64,000 nt of DNA from Lacrimispora sp. 210928-DFI.3.58 (GCF_020554865.1 NZ_JAJCIC010000001.1:124001-188000), one strand, 5' to 3'. Counted from the stretch's first letter, positions 1 to 8,826 are shown. Translations and numbers: made by a program. The notes: generated by a model from the letters alone, not told the origin.

Positions 1-2
1 AG

Positions 3-113
3 AAAGATGATACAGTGTCTGAAAGCATGGACGTGATGAGAAGAAGCCTGGACCGTCTTTTCGGTGAAGCTTCAGATAAAAATGGCCGAAGAAAAGGCGG
101 CAGGAATCGGTGA
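3..113 (+). CDS. C-terminal end of an unidentified protein (cut by window start)
   Basis: An open frame enters from the left edge and ends at TGA 111-113, giving 36 residues that are charged and rich in Arg, Lys and Ser. The tail ends in a basic stretch (GRRKGGRNR). The strong terminator stem that follows begins inside its last codons, which supports a real 3' end on this strand. No family can be named from so short a tail. Confidence 0.5.
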   Translation, partial: KDDTVSESMDVMRRSLDRLFGEASDKNGRRKGGRNR

Positions 114-152
114 CTTATGTAAATAAGCACTGTTCCTGCCGCTTTTTCCTTT
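97..152 (+). terminator. Rho-independent terminator overlapping a stop codon
   Basis: The arms GCGGCAGGAA (97-106) and TTCCTGCCGC (133-142) pair perfectly around a 26-nt loop and are followed by TTTTTCCTTTT. The 5' arm lies in the coding sequence of the upstream partial gene. Confidence 0.75.
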
Positions 153-173
153 TATATTCAGGCAAAACGTTAA

Positions 174-202
174 TTGTCACTTCGGGGTAAATATGTTATA
201 TT
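174..202 (+). promoter_or_regulatory. Sigma-A-type promoter of the NRPS-like gene
   Basis: TTGTCA (174-179) and TATATT (197-202) are separated by 17 bp. They sit about 45 bp upstream of the start codon at 249 and just after the preceding terminator. Confidence 0.65.
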
Positions 203-248
203 ATCAACAGAAACCATGAGTTTTGTCTAAAAATAAAGAGAGGAAATC

Positions 249-3200
249 ATGATTACAAGACAAACAACAAAAACAATATACGACCTAGTTCAGAATGCCG
301 GCAGTGATTACAGTGACCGGATTTTTTTGCGTTATGAGGACAATGACGTTGTCTATGATGTGACCTATGGAGAGTTTGCAGCAGAGTGCCGGGCGATCGG
401 TGCCTGGGTCCATGACCAGGATCAGAAGGCGGGACACAAGGTGCAGGTAGGACTTCTAGGAGGCAGCAGCCATCACTATCTGACCGTGCTCTTAGGTGTT
501 ATGGGAAATGGAAATATCAGCATCCCTCTGGATATCCAGATGAATGTGGACACCTTAAGCGACTGTTTAAACCGCTCGGATGTTGACATCCTGTTCTATG
601 ACTGGGAGCACCATGCCCTGGTGGAGGGTGTCAAAGAGCGCTGTCCGGGCGTAAAGGCATACATATCCCTGCAGCACGGAAAGCACGTGCCCTGCTCGGA
701 CAATATTTTAAAGGAATACGCCGGCCGCAGTGTCACCCCTGAGGTCTCCGGGAAGGACTGCGCCATGATCCTTTTTACCTCCGGCACCACCGGAAGGGGA
801 AAGGGCGTTATGCTCTCCAACGGGAACCTGATCGATAATACCTTCTGCACCACAGACAAGGAGCACCCGGAGAATGAGGTCTACTTGAATGTGCTGCCCA
901 TTCACCATGTATTCTGTATCAACGGAGATATCCTGATCGTGATGCGCTACGGAAGCATGCTCTGCTTAAACCGCGACATGGCAAAGCTGGCAGACCATAT
1001 CCAGCTTTTCCAGCCAACAGTCATCCGTATGGTGCCCATGATTGCAAAGGCCCTGTACAACAGGATCGCCATCCTCACAAGGCAGGAGCCCGGAGTATCC
1101 ATCCATGCCATGCGCGACCGTGTGCTGGGACGCAGGCTCCACAAGATCATCAGCGGAGGCGGCTACTTGGCGCCGGAGCTGGCAGCCAACTTTAAGCGCC
1201 TGGGCATTTCCATTGCTCAGGGCTACGGCATGTCAGAGTGCTCCCCGAAGATATCCTCCCCTGATTGGAACCGCCCGGACAAGGTGGCATCTGTGGGCAG
1301 GATCGTGGAGGGCTGCCAGGTGCGCATTGTGGACGAGGAGATCCAGGTAAAGAGCCCCTCTGTGATGATGGGCTACTACAAGGAGCCGGACAAGACCGCG
1401 GAGGCTATAACAGAGGACGGCTGGCTCTGCACAGGTGATATTGGCTATGTGGATGAGGAGGGCTTCCTCTACCTTACAGGCAGGAAGAAGAATCTAATCA
1501 TCTTAAGCAACGGCGAGAACGTGGCTCCGGAGCAGCTGGAGAACCTGTTTGAAAATGAGCGCCTGATCGAGGATATCCTTGTATTCGGCGAGGATGACAC
1601 CATCTGCGCCGAGGTCTACCCCAACCTGAAATTCGCAGACGCGGCAGGCATTACGGATATCCGGTCCGCAGTGGCAGAGATCATAAAGAAACATAACCAG
1701 GATCTCCCCTCCTATAAGCGGATCATGAAAAACAGGATCAGGGAGACTCCATTTGCAAAGACCTCCTCAAAAAAGATCATCCGCAACCAGTATTTCACTC
1801 AGAAAAAGAAGGAAGAGGAGGAGCTTGCAAATGTCCGTCAGCCGGAAAATGAGCTTCAGCAAAAGCTTTACGACGCCATTGCAGATACCCTGGGACACCG
1901 CCGTTTCGGCATTGACACGGATGTCTACGAGGCAGGGCTGGACTCCCTGGGAAGCGTGCTGCTCCTCACAGATCTTTACAACCGCTTTGGGCTGTCCATG
2001 ACCTTAAATGACCTGATGCTCCACCCGACAGTGGAAAAACTGGAGGCCTTCTTCCAGGAGCAGAAGGAGGGCGGACAGGTGGATTACACAGTGCGGGATG
2101 TGTACCCCCTCACAAATCTGCAGCTCTACTTTGCCTACGTGATGCGGGGCAACACCACGGCCAACCTGCCATTTTTGTTCCGCTTGGATAGGCGGGTGAA
2201 CATCTACCGGTTAAAGACAGCGGTGGAGGCCCTGTTTGATGTCCATCCTCAGTTAAAGGGCGTGATCCAGCTGTCAGAGGGTGTGTATAAGAATTTCCGC
2301 TATGACAGCAGGAAGGTGGTCATCCCCATCACAGAGCTGTCTGACGAGGCCTGGGATAAGGTCAGCACGACCCTCCTTAGGCCCTACACCTACACAGAAA
2401 ATGAGCCATTGTACCATGTGGGCATTTATAAGACGGATACCGCTAATTATCTGTTCTTCGACATTGCCCATATCATGGGCGACGGCATGACAATGAATAT
2501 CCTGTTCGAGGATCTGAATGCCCTTTACCGGGGAGAGCAGGTGGAGAAGGAAAACTATACCTTCTACGAGTACATACTTGACGAAAAGGACAAGGATGCA
2601 AGGGGCCTGCGAAAGCAGAACGGAGAATACTATAAGGAGCTCATGAAGGATTTCAGGGTGAGAAAGAGCATTCTGAACCGGAAGGATTTCGGAGGCCTTT
2701 CCCACGGGGAAAATGCAGCTATCAGGGAGCGCTTTGACTCCCTGAGCAGAAAGAAGCTGACAGCCTTCTGCAAGAGCAACGGCGTCTCTGAAAATGTGGT
2801 CTTCCTCACAGCCTTCAATTACTGCATCGGCATTTTCAGCAATGAAAAGGATACGGTCAGCTCCAGCATCCACAGCGGAAGGACAGACAGCCGCTGGAAC
2901 AGGCTGGCAGGTCCTCTGTTTTTGACCTACTTTTTCCGCTACACCAATGTGCCCCATGAGACCGTGCCGAAGCTTCTGAAGCGTTCAGGCCAGCAGATCA
3001 TGAACACCATGCGCTGCTACATTTCCAACCTCCATGCAGACGAAATGTTCTTCCAGTATCAGGGAGACATCCTGAATCTGGATGAGATCGGCGGCCTTCC
3101 GGCGGAGCGCATGAGGATGCAGTTAGACTCCCTGCCCTTCCATCTCCAGGTGATGTCCGATTACAGGGGATATTATTACGAACTGCGCTACTGGGAGAAC

Positions 3201-3851
3201 CGGTTTGATGCAGGACAGCTCCGCATCTTCATGACCTGCATGGAGGCCATTGTGGAGGCAATGCTGGAGGAGCCCTCTGTGCGCCGCTTGAAGAAGCATC
3301 TGCCGGAGAAGGTGTTCCCGAAGCACTACTTTGTGGAGGCGGACAAGGTCAATGCAGCTGCAGGCTGCGATCTCATAGAGGGAGTGGCAGGAAAGACCAT
3401 GGTAAAGGCCTATGTATTTGATGACACCTGCCGCAAGCAGCCTATTGGCGGCTGGGGAGACCTCTATATCATGGATCATCCCACCAGGGACTGTGTGGAC
3501 AAGATCACAAACCCCTATGGGCCGGGCGTCCTCTATAAGACAGGGCGTACAGCCAGGATCCTGCCGGACGGCTCCATTGATATGCTGGAGCAGGGCGGAA
3601 GGACAGTCATGATGGAGAGCGTCACAGGACGGAGCTTTCTGGATCTCTACAAGCTGGAGACCGTGCTGTCCGGCCATCCCGGGATCAGCAGGGCCGAGGC
3701 TTATGTGCAGTATGGTGAGGACAATAAGCTTTATCTCACAGCAGATGTTTACTCCGGGGCTGAGCTGGAGGCGGAGGAGCTGAAGGCCTATGTCGAAGCG
3801 CGCTGCGGAAAAACACTTGTACCCAGCCATATCGTTTTCAAAAAACAGTAA
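249..3851 (+). CDS. NRPS-like A-PCP-C protein with a trailing A-domain fragment
   Basis: A 1200-residue protein with a GAGAGG ribosome binding site. Domains in order: an acyl/aminoacyl-adenylating domain (about 10-515) with the P-loop-like TSGTTGRGKG (177-186), GYGMSE (326-330) and TGDIGYVDEEG; a carrier domain (about 533-605) whose phosphopantetheine serine is S566 in GLDSLGS; and a condensation-type domain (about 617-1030) with H741-IMGDG, a variant of HHxxxDG that keeps the second His and the DG. The last ~110 residues resemble the C-terminal subdomain of an adenylation domain (GDLYIM, YKTGRTARILPDGSIDML, then KLETVLSGHPG and VPSHIVF) with no catalytic core in front. The protein probably activates and condenses an acyl or amino-acid substrate; the product is unknown. 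No thioesterase or reductase lies next to it. It is a monocistronic unit between two terminators. Confidence 0.85.
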   Translation: MITRQTTKTIYDLVQNAGSDYSDRIFLRYEDNDVVYDVTYGEFAAECRAIGAWVHDQDQKAGHKVQVGLLGGSSHHYLTVLLGVMGNGNISIPLDIQMNVDTLSDCLNRSDVDILFYDWEHHALVEGVKERCPGVKAYISLQHGKHVPCSDNILKEYAGRSVTPEVSGKDCAMILFTSGTTGRGKGVMLSNGNLIDNTFCTTDKEHPENEVYLNVLPIHHVFCINGDILIVMRYGSMLCLNRDMAKLADHIQLFQPTVIRMVPMIAKALYNRIAILTRQEPGVSIHAMRDRVLGRRLHKIISGGGYLAPELAANFKRLGISIAQGYGMSECSPKISSPDWNRPDKVASVGRIVEGCQVRIVDEEIQVKSPSVMMGYYKEPDKTAEAITEDGWLCTGDIGYVDEEGFLYLTGRKKNLIILSNGENVAPEQLENLFENERLIEDILVFGEDDTICAEVYPNLKFADAAGITDIRSAVAEIIKKHNQDLPSYKRIMKNRIRETPFAKTSSKKIIRNQYFTQKKKEEEELANVRQPENELQQKLYDAIADTLGHRRFGIDTDVYEAGLDSLGSVLLLTDLYNRFGLSMTLNDLMLHPTVEKLEAFFQEQKEGGQVDYTVRDVYPLTNLQLYFAYVMRGNTTANLPFLFRLDRRVNIYRLKTAVEALFDVHPQLKGVIQLSEGVYKNFRYDSRKVVIPITELSDEAWDKVSTTLLRPYTYTENEPLYHVGIYKTDTANYLFFDIAHIMGDGMTMNILFEDLNALYRGEQVEKENYTFYEYILDEKDKDARGLRKQNGEYYKELMKDFRVRKSILNRKDFGGLSHGENAAIRERFDSLSRKKLTAFCKSNGVSENVVFLTAFNYCIGIFSNEKDTVSSSIHSGRTDSRWNRLAGPLFLTYFFRYTNVPHETVPKLLKRSGQQIMNTMRCYISNLHADEMFFQYQGDILNLDEIGGLPAERMRMQLDSLPFHLQVMSDYRGYYYELRYWENRFDAGQLRIFMTCMEAIVEAMLEEPSVRRLKKHLPEKVFPKHYFVEADKVNAAAGCDLIEGVAGKTMVKAYVFDDTCRKQPIGGWGDLYIMDHPTRDCVDKITNPYGPGVLYKTGRTARILPDGSIDMLEQGGRTVMMESVTGRSFLDLYKLETVLSGHPGISRAEAYVQYGEDNKLYLTADVYSGAELEAEELKAYVEARCGKTLVPSHIVFKKQ

Positions 3852-3876
3852 AAAAACAGCATAAAACGTAAAAATT

Positions 3877-3912
3877 GTAAAAAACGGCGAAGGAAAATTT
3901 GCCGTTTTTTAC
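3877..3912 (+). terminator. Terminator, perfect 12-bp inverted repeat
   Basis: GTAAAAAACGGC (3877-3888) pairs with GCCGTTTTTTAC (3901-3912) across a 12-nt loop. The A-rich and T-rich arms make it plausible in both directions. It separates the NRPS-like gene from spo0A. Confidence 0.75.
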
Positions 3913-4008
3913 GTTATATATAATATAACAACAAAAGAAAAAACTGGTTTTTTCAGAACAAAGACGAAAAAAAACGCGATATGTGTCTAAAATTGCGACC
4001 AAGAAGCG

Positions 4009-4038
4009 TTGCTATCATGGGAGCAAGACATATATAAT
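4009..4038 (+). promoter_or_regulatory. Candidate spo0A promoter with a nearby 0A-like box
   Basis: TTGCTA (4009-4014), an 18-bp spacer and TATAAT (4033-4038) lie about 100 bp upstream of spo0A. AACGACA at 4054-4060 is the reverse complement of TGTCGTT, one mismatch from the 0A box TGTCGAA, so self-regulation is possible but not shown. A sigma-H promoter was not convincingly visible. Confidence 0.45.
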
Positions 4039-4137
4039 GGAAAACAGTTACAAAACGACAGTTGCGTAACGATTTTCAAGCCAATCATTGACCGGCTGGT
4101 TCAAAAACTAGTGAACACGTTTAGGAGGTAGGTTTAA

Positions 4138-4956
4138 GTGGAGAATCTGAATGTTGCGATTGTAGATGACAATCCGCTGATTCTGAATACGCTGGATGAA
4201 ATGATTAACGCAGAAGACGGTTTATCTGTAATTGGAAAAGCAGATAACGGAGAAGACGCGATCGATATGATCGTGGACACCACACCAGACATCGTACTGC
4301 TGGACCTGATCATGCCAAAGATTGACGGGATTTCCGTAGTGGAACGGGTAAAGAGCGGACATACATTTCCGAAAAATCCCGCATTTATCATCTTAAGTGC
4401 AGTGGGCGGGGAGCAGATGACAGAAGAAGCATTCAGGGCAGGTGCGAATTACTACCTGATGAAACCATTTGACAAGGAGATACTGATGAACAAGATCCGG
4501 CATATCGGGAAGCTTCCCATGAAGCCGGTAGCAGGAAAGATACAGGCCTCCCCCTTTGAGCCGGGAGAAGAGTCCCACATATCCAGGGAAGAGTACATGA
4601 AGGAGCACTTAGAGGAGGATATCACCAAAATGCTCCACGAGCTGGGCATCCCGGCCCACATAAAGGGCTACCAATACCTCCGCGATGCCATCACCATGTC
4701 CGTCAAGGACCAGGAAATGATGAGCTCTGTGACAAAGATCCTCTATCCAGCCATCGCAAAACAAAACCAGACCACCGCCAGCCGCGTAGAACGCGCCATC
4801 CGCCACGCCATCGAGGTGGCCTGGGGCAGAGGGAAAATGGAGACGATCGATGAAGTATTTGGCTATACGATCAGCACAGCCAAGGGAAAACCCACAAATT
4901 CCGAATTTATCGCCCTGATTTCAGATAAAATTTTACTGGAGTACAAAAAATTTTAA
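4138..4956 (+). CDS. spo0A: Sporulation master regulator Spo0A
   Basis: A 272-residue response regulator with a GTG start 8 nt after AGGAGGT (4123-4129). The receiver domain has the acidic pair D10-D11, phosphoacceptor D56 in VLLDLIMP, S87 in ILSAVG and K109 in LMKPFD. A linker of about 30 residues leads to the C-terminal Spo0A DNA-binding domain, with the conserved recognition region [15 protein letters not shown]. Phospho-Spo0A commits Firmicutes to sporulation by binding 0A boxes. The gene stands alone between terminators; spoIVB, its usual upstream neighbour in many clostridia, is absent here. Length and motifs match intact family members, so the organism should carry a sporulation programme. 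Confidence 0.97.
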   Translation: MENLNVAIVDDNPLILNTLDEMINAEDGLSVIGKADNGEDAIDMIVDTTPDIVLLDLIMPKIDGISVVERVKSGHTFPKNPAFIILSAVGGEQMTEEAFRAGANYYLMKPFDKEILMNKIRHIGKLPMKPVAGKIQASPFEPGEESHISREEYMKEHLEEDITKMLHELGIPAHIKGYQYLRDAITMSVKDQEMMSSVTKILYPAIAKQNQTTASRVERAIRHAIEVAWGRGKMETIDEVFGYTISTAKGKPTNSEFIALISDKILLEYKKF

Positions 4957-5000
4957 CATAAAAAGAGAAGAAAGAACTTTCTAAATGAAGGAAATTGGGG

Positions 5001-5093
5001 TATAATGTCCACGTAGGCAATGAGCAGTGCGAAAAAAAGCGGAGAAGCAGCTGTGTTGTGCTTGCACAAAAACAGCTGCTTATCTGATTTTTT
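5001..5093 (+). ncRNA. Candidate small RNA or terminated leader
   Basis: A perfect -10 (TATAAT 5001-5006, with a poor -35) is followed by a terminator: AAGCAGCTGT (5045-5054), an 17-nt loop, ACAGCTGCTT (5072-5081) and a T-rich tail to 5093. A transcript starting near 5013 would be about 80 nt. Alternatively, the hairpin only terminates spo0A, whose stop lies 90 bp upstream. Confidence 0.35.
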
Positions 5094-5103
5094 TCATAGG
5101 GCG

Positions 5104-5134
5104 TTGCTGAGTGCCGGTGGCACTCGTTTAGCAA
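5104..5134. repeat. Compact two-step hairpin in GC-rich intergenic DNA
   Basis: TTGCT (5104-5108) and GAGTGCC (5109-5115) pair with GGCACTC (5119-5125) and AGCAA (5130-5134) around a 3-nt loop, with one 4-nt bulge. No T-tract follows. It resembles a REP-type structured repeat, but no second copy was found in this window. Confidence 0.5.
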
Positions 5135-5359
5135 GGACCGAAGCGGAGCGTAGACGCCCGTGAGCGAGATGGAGCGCAGCGGAATCGAGCGGCGCACTGC
5201 GGACCAGGCAACCGCGCTGTCCCAGGAGCCAGAGACCACCCTGCCTAAAAGCGAGGTCTCCCACCCTCCCCAAAAGCGTCCGCATCCCCCGCATCAATCC
5301 TCGCCCCATTTCCCCTGCCCATCCCATCTATATATGTATACCAGGAGAGGGAGGTTTGG

Positions 5360-6805
5360 ATGAAGAAAATATTATTTGCAGCTTCAGAAGCAGTACCATT
5401 TATCAAAACAGGAGGCTTAGCCGACGTAGTTGGTTCACTTCCAAAATGCTTTAACAAAGAATACTTCGACGTCAGAGTCATCATTCCCAAATACTTATGC
5501 ATCAAGCAGGAATGGCGCGATAAGATGGAATATGTCAGCCATTTCTACATGGACTATCTGGGCCAGAGCCGTTATGTAGGTATTCTCCAGTATGTTCACG
5601 AGGGCGTAACCTTCTATTTCATTGACAATGAGAGCTATTTCAACGGCGCAAAGCCTTACGGCGACTGGTTCTGGGATTTAGAGAAATTCTGCTTCTTCTG
5701 CCGTGCCGCCTTATCCGCACTTCCGGTGATCGGCTTCCAGCCGGACGTTATACACTGTCATGACTGGCAGACAGGCCTGATCCCTGTACTGTTAAAAGAT
5801 AAATTCCATGAGGGCGAGTTCTACCGCAACATGAAGTCTGTCATCACCATCCACAATCTGAAGTTCCAGGGCGTATGGGATGTAAAGACCATCCAGCGGT
5901 TTACAGAGCTTCCGGATTACTATTTTGCACCAGACAAACTGGAGGCCTATAAGGACGGCAACCTGTTAAAGGGCGGCATCGTATACGCAGACGCCATCAC
6001 CACTGTGAGCAACACCTACGCAGAGGAGATCAAGACACCGTTCTACGGCGAGGGCTTAGACGGCCTTATGCGCGCAAGGGCGAACAGCCTGAGGGGCATT
6101 GTCAACGGCATTGACTACGATGACTTTAACCCGGAGACAGATGTCCACATTCCGCAGCAGTACAATGCAAAGAACTTCCGCAAGGAAAAAGCGAAAAACA
6201 AGAAAGCCCTCCAGCAGGAGTTAGGCCTTCCTGTAGATGAGAAGAAATTTATGGTAGGCATCGTATCACGCCTTACCGACCAGAAGGGCTTAGACCTGAT
6301 CCAGGCAGTGATGGATGAGATCTGTGCCGACGATATGCAGCTGGTAGTTCTGGGAACAGGTGATGAGCGCTACGAGAACATGTTCCGCCATTACGACTGG
6401 AAGTACCATGACAGGGTTTCCGCACAGATCTACTATTCAGAGCCTCTGTCCCACAAGATCTACGCTGCCTGTGATGCCTTCCTTATGCCGTCCCTCTTTG
6501 AACCCTGCGGCTTAAGCCAGCTGATGGCCCTGCGCTACGGCACTGTGCCGATCGTGAGAGAGACAGGAGGCCTTAAGGATACCGTAGAGCCTTATAATGA
6601 GTACGAAGGCCTGGGAACCGGCTTCTCCTTTGCAAACTACAATGCCCATGAGATGCTGGGAAGCATCCGCTATGCAAAGTACATCTACTACAGCAAGCGC
6701 CGTGAGTGGAACAAGATCATCGACAGGGCTATGGCAAAGGATTTCTCCTGGTGGGCATCCGCATCCAAGTACCAGGAGCTCTATGACTGGCTGATCGGAT
6801 ATTAA
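5360..6805 (+). CDS. glgA: Glycogen synthase (ADP-glucose type)
   Basis: A 481-residue GT5 glycosyltransferase that extends alpha-1,4-glucan chains from ADP-glucose. The nucleotide-sugar motif K16-TGGL lies at the N terminus, HCHDWQTG begins at residue 132, and the C-terminal domain has SLFEPCGL with the conserved catalytic E381. The length is typical and the ATG follows a strong GGGAGG site by about 8 nt. It is separated from glgC and glgD, which lie at the far right end of the window (62161 onward), so glycogen synthesis is encoded at two places. The 3' end runs straight into a copy of intergenic repeat family A. Confidence 0.97.
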   Translation: MKKILFAASEAVPFIKTGGLADVVGSLPKCFNKEYFDVRVIIPKYLCIKQEWRDKMEYVSHFYMDYLGQSRYVGILQYVHEGVTFYFIDNESYFNGAKPYGDWFWDLEKFCFFCRAALSALPVIGFQPDVIHCHDWQTGLIPVLLKDKFHEGEFYRNMKSVITIHNLKFQGVWDVKTIQRFTELPDYYFAPDKLEAYKDGNLLKGGIVYADAITTVSNTYAEEIKTPFYGEGLDGLMRARANSLRGIVNGIDYDDFNPETDVHIPQQYNAKNFRKEKAKNKKALQQELGLPVDEKKFMVGIVSRLTDQKGLDLIQAVMDEICADDMQLVVLGTGDERYENMFRHYDWKYHDRVSAQIYYSEPLSHKIYAACDAFLMPSLFEPCGLSQLMALRYGTVPIVRETGGLKDTVEPYNEYEGLGTGFSFANYNAHEMLGSIRYAKYIYYSKRREWNKIIDRAMAKDFSWWASASKYQELYDWLIGY

Positions 6806-6916
6806 ACCTGCATGCGCCCAGCAGCGGATATACCACCGCACCATAAAAGTCTGGCGGGCGCACTTGGCATACCTGAATACATGCCGCCTATCCGGCGGCA
6901 GGACCTTTATAGTAAT
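6803..6916 (+). repeat. Intergenic repeat family A, copy 1
   Basis: This copy follows the family pattern: AAACCTGCATGCGCCC, an AGCAG/CACCGCACC segment, a CTGGCGGGCGCA arm that pairs with the TGCGCCC arm, TACCTGAATACATG, then the hairpin GCCGCC-tatcc-GGCGGC and a TTTATAGTAA end. It starts at the glgA stop codon and ends just before the HD-domain gene. Other copies are at 8609, 46553 (degenerate), 57703 and 59697. Confidence 0.85.
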
Positions 6917-6944
6917 GACTGGCTGAAAGAAAGGTGTGATACCA

Positions 6945-7457
6945 ATGGAGCCATCGGCCGCTTCCGAATACGTGAATGATCAGGAATACATGGAATGCGT
7001 AAAGGATATCCTGGAGCATCCCGTGTTCCAGTCAATGGATCAATACATACAGCATGGGACTACTACATGTAAGGACCACTGTATACAGGTTTCATACCTG
7101 GGATATCAGTTTTGTAAAAGGTTTGGGGGAAACTGGAGGAGCGCTGCGAGAGCAGGGCTTCTCCATGATTTGTTTTTATATGACTGGCATACTCATGCCA
7201 GAGAAACAGGGAACCATTTTCATGGATTTACTCATCCGCGGGCTGCCCTTGTGAATGCAGAGAAATATTTTGTTCTGTCCCAGGAGGAAAAGGATATCAT
7301 CCTTCGCCACATGTGGCCCCTCACTCCCGTGCCTCCGTCCACCAGGGCTGGCTTCGCCATTACCTGTGCAGACAAGGCATGGAGCACGGTTGAGACGGTA
7401 GAAAGAATCGTACATTGGCTGGCTTTTCCCTTTATGGCACAGCCTGTCAGACGCTAA
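6945..7457 (+). CDS. HD-domain phosphohydrolase-like protein
   Basis: A 170-residue protein. The ATG at 6945 is preferred over the in-frame GTG at 6936 because AAAGGTG (6930-6936) sits 8 nt in front of it. It has a metal-binding H45 (KDHCIQVS), the paired H74-D75 in GLLHDLFLYDW and further His residues at HFHGFTHP, as in HD hydrolases that act on nucleotides or phosphoesters. The substrate is unknown. It is followed by a divergent PAP2 gene with a 41-bp gap. Confidence 0.8.
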   Translation: MEPSAASEYVNDQEYMECVKDILEHPVFQSMDQYIQHGTTTCKDHCIQVSYLGYQFCKRFGGNWRSAARAGLLHDLFLYDWHTHARETGNHFHGFTHPRAALVNAEKYFVLSQEEKDIILRHMWPLTPVPPSTRAGFAITCADKAWSTVETVERIVHWLAFPFMAQPVRR

Positions 7458-7498
7458 AGCACCATGCTTATCCAGAGAAAGGGGAACAAAACACACAT

Positions 7499-7960
7499 AT
7501 GAATATTTGGCAGGAAATGCTCGGCAATCAGATACTCATCAGCGCAGTGGTGGGATGGGTAGTGGCCCAGGTATTAAAGACCATGATTGACTGTGCTTTA
7601 AATAAAAGCTTCCATGCAGAGCGGCTGGTGGGATCAGGCGGTATGCCCAGCTCCCATTCATCTACTGTATGCGGACTGACAACAGGAGCATTGTTAAAAT
7701 ACGGAGCAGGCTCCTTTGAATTTGCAGTTTCCTTTGTGCTGTCCATGGTGGTGATGTACGATGCCATCGGGGTACGCCGGGAGACAGGAAAGCAGGCAAA
7801 ACTCTTAAATTCCATCCTGATGGAGAATCCGCTGAAGCTGAACGCGGAGGTTCTGCAGGAAAAGCTGAAGGAATACGTAGGCCATACGCCTCTTCAGGTA
7901 GCGGCGGGAGCCATTTTAGGCATTGGTCTGGCGTTGTTGCTCGATCCATTGTTTCAGTGA
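7499..7960 (+). CDS. Divergent PAP2 family membrane protein (DUF212-like)
   Basis: A 153-residue protein starting MNIWQEM. An upstream in-frame ATG at 7415 lies inside the preceding gene and is rejected. The AAAGGGG site is about 14 nt upstream, longer than usual. The motif GGMPSSHSSTVCGL carries the paired Ser-His of acid phosphatase/phosphatidic-acid phosphatase folds, followed by hydrophobic segments and VGHTPLQVAAGAILG, the second conserved block. It is probably an integral membrane lipid phosphatase or a non-catalytic relative. Confidence 0.8.
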   Translation: MNIWQEMLGNQILISAVVGWVVAQVLKTMIDCALNKSFHAERLVGSGGMPSSHSSTVCGLTTGALLKYGAGSFEFAVSFVLSMVVMYDAIGVRRETGKQAKLLNSILMENPLKLNAEVLQEKLKEYVGHTPLQVAAGAILGIGLALLLDPLFQ

Positions 7961-8001
7961 GCCCTTTAGGCCTTGTTTCATTAGAATAGATTGAGGTTTT
8001 C

Positions 8002-8553
8002 ATGAATATATACAATTTTATCAACTGGTTTTTTGTGTACAGCTTCCTGGGGTATCTGCTGGAATGTGTGGTACTCAGTGTTGAATATAAGCGGCCGGTG
8101 GTGGACCGTGGCTTTGGCCATGGCCCCTTTTGCATCATATACGGCGTAGGAGCCGCAGGGGCCTGCCTTTTGCTAAAGCCCATATCCGATCATCCGGTGG
8201 AGCTCTACACGGCGTCCATGGCCATGGCAACTACCATGGAGCTTGTAACAGCGAATGTCATGATACGCCTGTTTGGCGCGTTTTGGTGGGATTACAGCCA
8301 TAAGCGGTTTAACTACAAGGGCATTGTGTGCCTGGAGAGCAGTCTGGCGTGGGGATTTTTAGGCTTGTTCTTCTTCTACTACCTGGACAGCTGGGTGCGC
8401 GTGATGGTAGACAGGATACCGGGCCATATGGGAACGATGCTGGCCGTGGGGCTGACCGTATTTTATCTGATCGATTTTCTATATTGCGTATACCACCGCA
8501 TGGGTGGATCGGAGGAGGAAGAAACAGCCATTGGAAGGCTGAAGATATATTAG
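8002..8553 (+). CDS. Multi-spanning membrane protein, putative ABC-transporter type IV (PF06541-like)
   Basis: A 183-residue protein with about five hydrophobic segments. Recognisable family blocks are WFFVYSFLGYLLE at the N terminus, GFGHGPFCIIYG, FWWDYSHKRFNYKG and CLESSLAWGFLGL. It is annotated in Firmicutes as a putative ABC-transporter type IV or DUF1113 protein; the true role is unknown. The site GAGG ends 7 nt before the ATG. It is followed by repeat family A. Confidence 0.75.
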   Translation: MNIYNFINWFFVYSFLGYLLECVVLSVEYKRPVVDRGFGHGPFCIIYGVGAAGACLLLKPISDHPVELYTASMAMATTMELVTANVMIRLFGAFWWDYSHKRFNYKGIVCLESSLAWGFLGLFFFYYLDSWVRVMVDRIPGHMGTMLAVGLTVFYLIDFLYCVYHRMGGSEEEETAIGRLKIY

Positions 8554-8608
8554 GGGGGCGGCTGCAGGCGGCTGTTAGAAGGCCGGCATGCAGAGGCCCC
8601 TTTTTTCC

Positions 8609-8790
8609 ATAGTAAACCTGCATGTGTCCGGCGGCGAGGTTTTCATAGTAAACCTACATGCGTCCAGCGGGCGGACGCGCTACCGCACCATGAAGGTCTG
8701 GTGGACGCATTGGGCATACCTGAATACATGCCGCCTATTCGGCGGCGGACTTTCATAGTAAACCTGCATGCGCCCGGTAGCGGGATTTTT
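8609..8790 (+). repeat. Intergenic repeat family A, copy 2 (full unit flanked by partial units)
   Basis: The core TACCTGAATACATG plus GCCGCC-tattc-GGCGGC unit is flanked on both sides by extra AAACCTGCATG/TACATG starts (8614, 8650, 8760), so the element looks like a partial tandem array. An open frame from 8701 reads through it into maf and creates a false N-terminal extension. Confidence 0.8.
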
Positions 8791-8826
8791 GCAGGAAGAT
8801 CGCATTTACAGAAAGGAAGGAACAGC

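Larger units (their letters stand above)
4957..5359. other. 403-bp intergenic region with candidate small transcript and GC-rich structured stretch
   Basis: No gene is supported. The first part has a TATAAT (5001-5006) and, about 45 bp later, a terminator hairpin. The second part (5101-5250) is GC-rich with a compact hairpin and purine-rich GAGCG-type motifs. Short open frames across it have no ribosome binding sites or protein-like composition. The ribosome binding site for glgA (GGGAGG) closes the region. Confidence 0.6.

Noticed and set aside
27..113. Naming the upstream partial gene as spoIVB
   Set aside because: spoIVB is often next to spo0A, but the visible basic tail does not resemble the SpoIVB protease end and a whole NRPS-like gene lies between.
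5160..5363. Small frames on both strands between spo0A and glgA
   Set aside because: They lie in GC-rich structured DNA, lack ribosome binding sites and have low-complexity Pro/Arg-rich translations.
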